From: Streptomyces sp. rh34
Lineage (GTDB): Bacteria > Actinomycetota > Actinomycetes > Streptomycetales > Streptomycetaceae
Assembly: GCF_002551245.1 (NCBI RefSeq)
Contig: NZ_NTGZ01000027.1
Coordinates: forward strand, 1 to 44,763
Reading direction: 5' to 3'
Length of the DNA: 44,763 nucleotides
In this document: positions 42,301-44,763 of the stretch, one piece after another
Position numbering within the stretch: position 1 is the first letter of the stretch
Layout of the letters: each line of letters starts with the position of its first letter
The notes under the pieces: generated by a model
What the model was told of the DNA's origin: nothing
What the model saw: only the letters and a program-made list of their open reading frames with translations
The model's database searches: none
Position numbers and translations under genes: made by a program

Positions 42301-42720
42301 GCGGTACTCACCGTTCGCTACACGGAGGAGCACGCGGACCGGGAGCGAGTCGCCACGGTGGCACAAGCCCTCGCCCGCACCGCGCTGCGCAGGGCGGGGC
42401 TCGCTCCCGCACCCGCTGACGGCGGGACGCCCACGCCGCAGGCGTCACCGGCCGTGGGCGCGGGGGAAGCAGCCCCGGTGGCCGACCGGGGCGGCGACGA
42501 GGAGAAGCCCCCGGCCGCCTTCCCGTCGGCCGACGGATCGTCGAGCATGGGCGGTTCGTCGGAACAGCCCGAGCGGAAGGGAAGGCGAGCGGAGGGGGAC
42601 GGCGGACCGGATGGTGCGGCTACTGGCCGGAGCCGACCACCGGGTAGTGGTCGGAGAGGTTCGTGTAGGTGTAGCTCTTGCCCCAGCTGGACACCGTCCA
42701 GGGTGCGCTCCGCTCCTTGA
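39265..42720 (+). CDS. Membrane-embedded NACHT NTPase with N-terminal amyloid-type motif and C-terminal DUF3558-like domain
   Basis: 1151 residues from GTG 39265 (GAGG 10 bases upstream; GTG 39310 also possible), overlapping the effector gene by 65 bases in another frame. Residues 37-60 (RFEVSGGRQRNVIQIAHVD...) repeat the effector's motif. Two membrane helices follow (about 79-97, 112-133). A NACHT domain comes next, with Walker A GGPGAGKS (216-223) and Walker B LDGFDEIP (303-310). About eight more hydrophobic segments lie at 495-770, and a last helix at about 850-868. The C-terminus (about 880-1035, with paired Cys883 and Cys918) resembles DUF3558, an extracytoplasmic lipoprotein-type domain, so the sensor may lie outside the membrane. 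The tail from about 1118 onward is antisense to the sphingomyelinase gene. Such NLR-like proteins oligomerise on ATP and trigger cell death. The domains are seen; the signal is unknown. Confidence 0.88.
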   Translation: MEGPSTPSSRLRTCTVTSPSTESGDTASRHPAGDGPRFEVSGGRQRNVIQIAHVDRLELAAVTGGPSEGHRRPGADAWFGWVAGLAGAAFAVILLLARPDLPLPRGLDPGPVAAGWLLLTGVVVLSAGRWVLLRARDRRMRRWLSDPHLARAVEDLTEDLSLRYGGDERWELIRNPEPIEVPWREEEQGGGSGTPGSGSVAAYFRATPARRLVITGGPGAGKSVLALRLATELLQERQTREGREGPVPVIVPLASWDPREGLYPWIARHVAAEHARACTPVTGAPPVAVALVLLRTRRVLPILDGFDEIPADVRKRAMRRLREGTKGGFPFVLTSRRDEYHEHVPEQNVFSRTEITLCPLADSAVAAYLNPGGRPGSRWTEVLSRLEGAADGTPEDRLLSVLQVPLMANLAREAFSEEGADPRELLAPGAFADTTAIERRLYDAYLDAIYSPSHEERTGWDPQTARGWAGFLAARMKADSLEYLAWWRLDEHVPRHVRVLALVPAFTLSVALMVRLDLGSWGWPGSIGLSLWQAYAIVCALALLHTALSAADEEHRPPQQIVRPTGTRLRGAVRGWRGTTLAVFTAACLTAGWSTAVSTRSGLWLWAMTAISWVTVRWCGRRLFLAADDPFLARSPGALLRSDRRSTFALGWLFTAGPPALTVLCGLPLLLLGFWFAARAVDASAGSSADESAVGFLVDVLTESPFIVVIVALNGAWSYRDRLVPLTLVLPLIMLALYAVTPAARGAVTTGDWAFTVLAALVCWLLHGTAVSAWGRFQVARLYLAATGSLPLGLMAFLKDAHQRGVLRQSGGAYSFRHIELRDRLAQAVAEETRREVRHPLPGRQLMSGAFALALIVGGYAVTLQGAAQAAPGSGPVRSLPAACRLLDAEHVAELTGGADTSPSTPTTTYVLSPWEPGCVVTEQPSFPRAVRIEAGTRIFEPLFDQSAVILASRQFASWRSSSFRFGLVTDGDPRSLEGLGDEARLHTGRHLFDDVGRQILMAAVVEVRKDNAVLTVRYTEEHADRERVATVAQALARTALRRAGLAPAPADGGTPTPQASPAVGAGEAAPVADRGGDEEKPPAAFPSADGSSSMGGSSEQPERKGRRAEGDGGPDGAATGRSRPPGSGRRGSCRCSSCPSWTPSRVRSAP

Positions 42721-43600
42721 TCACGTCGTTCTTCCAGCCCGACGGCTTGGCGTGGCCCGTGCGGTGCAGGACGTGGTCCAGGTCCTCGCGCGGGTCGTCG
42801 GGGTAGCGCTCGGACGCTATGGAGTTGTCGCGGGTGTCGAAGGAGTACGGGTGGCCCGTCCGGGCCTCCGGCGCGGTCAGGCCGGCGTCGGAGAGGAACG
42901 ACGCGTACTCGGCCGAGTGCCCGTCGACGTTGAAGTCGCCCGCCACGACGACCTGTTCGGAGGCCGGGATGTTCTTCGCGTCGAGGAACGCGTCCATCTG
43001 CCGGAACTGCCGGCTGCGCATCTGTGCGGCCTCGCCCGCCGAGCAGCCCGGGTCGGTCGACTGGGCGTGGGTGCCGACGACGTGGACCCGGGCGCCGTTG
43101 ACGTTCAGCACCGTGTAGGCGAAGCCCTTGTTCGAGAACCAGTCGCCGCCGCACGCGTCCTTGAAGACGAACTGCTCCTTGCGCACGATCGGCCACTTGC
43201 TCAGGATCGCGACGCCGCCGTCCTCCGGCGTCGCCGCCGCGTACGAGCCGCCTGTCGCGTCCCAGCCGCTCTTGCTCCGGCCGACCACCGGGGTCTGGTA
43301 CGGGTACTGGGACGCGGAGTTCCGCAGCAGCGCGTCGGAGGCCCCGTTGTCGAAGGCCTCCTGGATCACCACGACGTCATTGCCCTGGAAGAACGACGTC
43401 TTCGGGATCTCGGCCGCTCGGTGGTCCTGACCCCAGTTGGGGTAGAGGGACTTGCTGAAGATGAACGCGTTGTACGAGAGCACCCGCAGGGACGGGGTCT
43501 CGGCAGCCGCCGCCTGCGGAGCGTTCACGGCGAGGGTGACGGTGGCGAGGGTGGCGGACAAGGCCACGCCGGTCAGGCGGCGGAACGCGGTGTTCGGCAC
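42620..43600 (-). CDS. Secreted sphingomyelinase (DNase I-like fold)
   Basis: 326 residues from GTG 43600, with AGGAG seven bases upstream. A signal peptide covers about residues 1-34 (basic MPNTAFRR, a hydrophobic core, then AAAA-E cleavage). The mature protein is an endonuclease/exonuclease/phosphatase-fold phosphodiesterase: SYNAF, QEAFDN with the metal Glu, a Trp-rich loop, GDFNVDG, and the C-terminal LSDHYPVV with catalytic His. The pattern matches bacterial neutral sphingomyelinases, which hydrolyse sphingomyelin to ceramide and phosphocholine outside the cell. Its 3' end overlaps the NACHT gene by 101 bases, tail to tail. A general secreted phosphodiesterase is the alternative. Confidence 0.87.
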   Translation of the reverse strand: MPNTAFRRLTGVALSATLATVTLAVNAPQAAAAETPSLRVLSYNAFIFSKSLYPNWGQDHRAAEIPKTSFFQGNDVVVIQEAFDNGASDALLRNSASQYPYQTPVVGRSKSGWDATGGSYAAATPEDGGVAILSKWPIVRKEQFVFKDACGGDWFSNKGFAYTVLNVNGARVHVVGTHAQSTDPGCSAGEAAQMRSRQFRQMDAFLDAKNIPASEQVVVAGDFNVDGHSAEYASFLSDAGLTAPEARTGHPYSFDTRDNSIASERYPDDPREDLDHVLHRTGHAKPSGWKNDVIKERSAPWTVSSWGKSYTYTNLSDHYPVVGSGQ

Positions 43601-43757
43601 GAGGTCTCCTGTGGTCGAGTGGGGGGCGTACCGGGCGACCCCCATCCAAGCAGCGGCAGTTACCCACGGGTAGACATCGGGTGGCACGAGTCTGTCCGGT
43701 CGGCTGCCATCCGGGTTCCCGGGCGGGGCGCCGCTTCGCCGCCGAGCACACCGATGC

Positions 43758-44423
43758 TCAGGCGAGTGCGCCGTACACGATGAGGTTGTCGACCGTATGA
43801 CCCCGGGAGTCGAACTCCCCGTCGCAGGTGATGAGCCGCAGGGTGCTGCCCTTCGTCGCGCCGTAGACCTTCTCGGTGGGGAACGCCTTCTTGCTGACCG
43901 CTTCCTTGCCCGTGACCGTGAAACGCAGGGTCTTCCCCGCCCCGTCGCGGACCAGTACCTCGGCACCCTTGCGGATGTTCTTGAGGTCGTGGAAGACGGC
44001 CCGGCCGAAACGGGTGTCGTTGTGGCCGATCAGCACGGCGGGGCCCGGCGCCCCGGGCACGGACCCGCCGGTGTACCAGCCCACCGTCATGCCCTTGTCC
44101 GGCGGCGGGACCTCGACCGTGCCGTCCGTGTTGAGCCCCAGCTCCATGAGCGCGCTCCGTATGCCGATCGAGGGAATGGAGACCTCCGTGGGAGCCTGCC
44201 GGTCCGGCTCATCGGTCCCGGTGGATCCGCTCGCCCCGGACGCCGACCCGCCTTGCGCGGAAGAGGCGGAAGAGGTGGAAGAGGTGGAGGGCGCGGCGGA
44301 CGTGGCGGCGGGGGAGGACGCCGAGGGCTCGGCGGACGAGCACGCGGCCAGGGCGGCGCAGGTCGCGAGGGCGGTCAACAGGGCGGCGGTCCGCCGGAGG
44401 CGGCGGGGTGTACGGGACGGCAC
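43758..44423 (-). CDS. Class F sortase (membrane/lipoprotein-anchored)
   Basis: 221 residues from GTG 44423, with GGAG seven bases upstream. The N-terminus is a signal sequence ending in LAAC, so it could be a lipoprotein. A Ser/Ala/Thr-rich linker follows (about 30-70). The sortase domain has IPSIGI, catalytic His in LIGHNDT, catalytic Cys in RLITCDG, and the Arg in SRGHTVDN. The Cys-Arg spacing and the absence of a C-terminal extension fit class F sortases of Actinobacteria, which join surface proteins to the wall. It follows the partial surface-protein gene on the same strand, with a strong hairpin between them. Confidence 0.9.
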   Translation of the reverse strand: MPSRTPRRLRRTAALLTALATCAALAACSSAEPSASSPAATSAAPSTSSTSSASSAQGGSASGASGSTGTDEPDRQAPTEVSIPSIGIRSALMELGLNTDGTVEVPPPDKGMTVGWYTGGSVPGAPGPAVLIGHNDTRFGRAVFHDLKNIRKGAEVLVRDGAGKTLRFTVTGKEAVSKKAFPTEKVYGATKGSTLRLITCDGEFDSRGHTVDNLIVYGALA

Positions 44424-44469
44424 AGAGGACTCCGGAATCGGTGCGGTGCGGGGAGGGCGGCGAGCAGGC

Positions 44470-44500
44470 GTGGCGCCGCCCCGGTGCGGGGCGGCGCCAC
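44470..44500 (-). terminator. Strong GC hairpin between surface-protein and sortase genes
   Basis: GTGGCGCCGCCCC (44470-44482) and GGGGCGGCGCCAC (44488-44500) are perfect 13-base arms with a GGTGC loop. It lies 26 bases after the surface-protein stop on the minus strand. The lack of a U-run is typical of Streptomyces; it may also slow, rather than stop, transcription into the sortase gene. Confidence 0.75.
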
Positions 44501-44525
44501 GGTCAGCGGTGGTGAGCGGTGCGGG

Positions 44526-44738
44526 TCAGCCGTTGAGGCCGGCCGCCGAGCGGCGGCGCAGCACGATCGTGCCCACGCCCGCGAGCAGCACGGTCCCGGC
44601 CACCGAACCGGCCAGCACCGCGGTGCTGTTGTCGCCGCTGCCGACGGGACGTTCACCGGCGGCGACACCGCCGCGCGGGGTGACCACCGGGGCGGCCTCC
44701 TTCGTTGCGGGCGTGGGCGTGGGCGCGGGGCCCTCGCC
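44526..44738 (-). CDS. C-terminus of a surface protein (5' end cut by contig edge)
   Basis: About 70 residues of genomic sequence remain, ending at TGA 44526. They comprise a Pro/Thr/Ala-rich stalk (TPTPATKEAAP), then a hydrophobic helix (about 20 residues, AVLAGSVAGTVLLAGVGTIV) and a basic RRRS tail. This is the usual C-terminal anchor of actinobacterial surface or secreted proteins. No clear LPxTG or LAxTG box is visible before the helix. Its neighbour is a sortase. Apparent starts reading MYKRQ or MCIRD at this edge are adapter translation and not real N-termini. Confidence 0.75.
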   Translation of the reverse strand, partial: GEGPAPTPTPATKEAAPVVTPRGGVAAGERPVGSGDNSTAVLAGSVAGTVLLAGVGTIVLRRRSAAGLNG

Positions 44739-44763
44739 CTGTCTCTTATACACATCTCTGAGC
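44739..44763. other. Residual Nextera/Tn5 mosaic-end adapter (artefact)
   Basis: CTGTCTCTTATACACATCT at 44739-44757 is the reverse complement of the mosaic end, followed by six more bases (CTGAGC) that mirror the left end. This is library sequence. Confidence 0.97.

Noticed and set aside
44375..44755. Open frames beginning MCIRD and MYKRQ at the right edge
   Set aside because: Their first residues are translated adapter. Only the second frame continues into a real C-terminus (44526-44738).
1..44763. CRISPR arrays, rRNA, tRNA or insertion sequences
   Set aside because: No regularly spaced repeats, no transposase or integrase motifs, and no RNA gene signatures were found on either strand by eye.

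Overview
The window looks like a piece of a Streptomyces chromosome. The evidence is the very high GC content with GC-rich third codon positions, the frequent GTG starts and ATGA/GTGA gene overlaps, the XRE-DUF5753 / DUF397 / RsbW-like ATPase trio, and a LacI-regulated ribose operon whose permease and binding protein are fused. Both ends carry the 19-base Nextera (Tn5 mosaic end) sequence, at 10-28 and 44739-44757. This is therefore an assembled contig with adapter left on, and the first and last genes are cut by the contig ends rather than by biology.

Left part (29-28208): a dense defence-type island. A minus-strand operon runs HTH/N6-methylase-like protein -> Ser/Thr kinase -> SNF2-family helicase -> giant N6-adenine methylase, and the last gene leaves the contig. 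The helicase-methylase pair resembles the drmD-drmMI core of class 1 DISARM, but drmA/B/C are not in the window. Next come the regulatory trio and a plus-strand run: a leader peptide, a CoiA-like zinc-ribbon protein, an unknown 562-residue protein, a zinc-knuckle protein that may be GrpE-like, and an Hsp70 ATPase fused to a Zc3h12a/NYN-type ribonuclease. A DUF429 protein follows. Then come a two-gene minus-strand module (phospholipase-D-fold nuclease plus an unknown partner), a glycine-zipper membrane protein, and an HNH endonuclease.

Middle part (28294-34398): a catabolic operon, rbsR-rbsA-rbsCB-rbsK-rbsD, behind two ATCGAT-centred LacI-type operators.

Right part (34685-44738): a three-gene MoxR / metallopeptidase-vWA cluster, then a two-gene immune-receptor module. 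In that module a small glycine-zipper protein ends in an amyloid-like (RHIM/BASS-type) motif, and a membrane-embedded NACHT NTPase begins with a matching motif. A secreted sphingomyelinase, a class F sortase and the tail of a surface protein finish the window.

The strongest candidates for undescribed biology are the Hsp70-NYN cassette (12854-19192), the amyloid-motif NACHT pair with an extracytoplasmic DUF3558-like domain (38943-42720), and the kinase-helicase-double methylase operon with a recombinant-looking recognition domain (29-10883). All functional assignments come from reading motifs; no database search was run.
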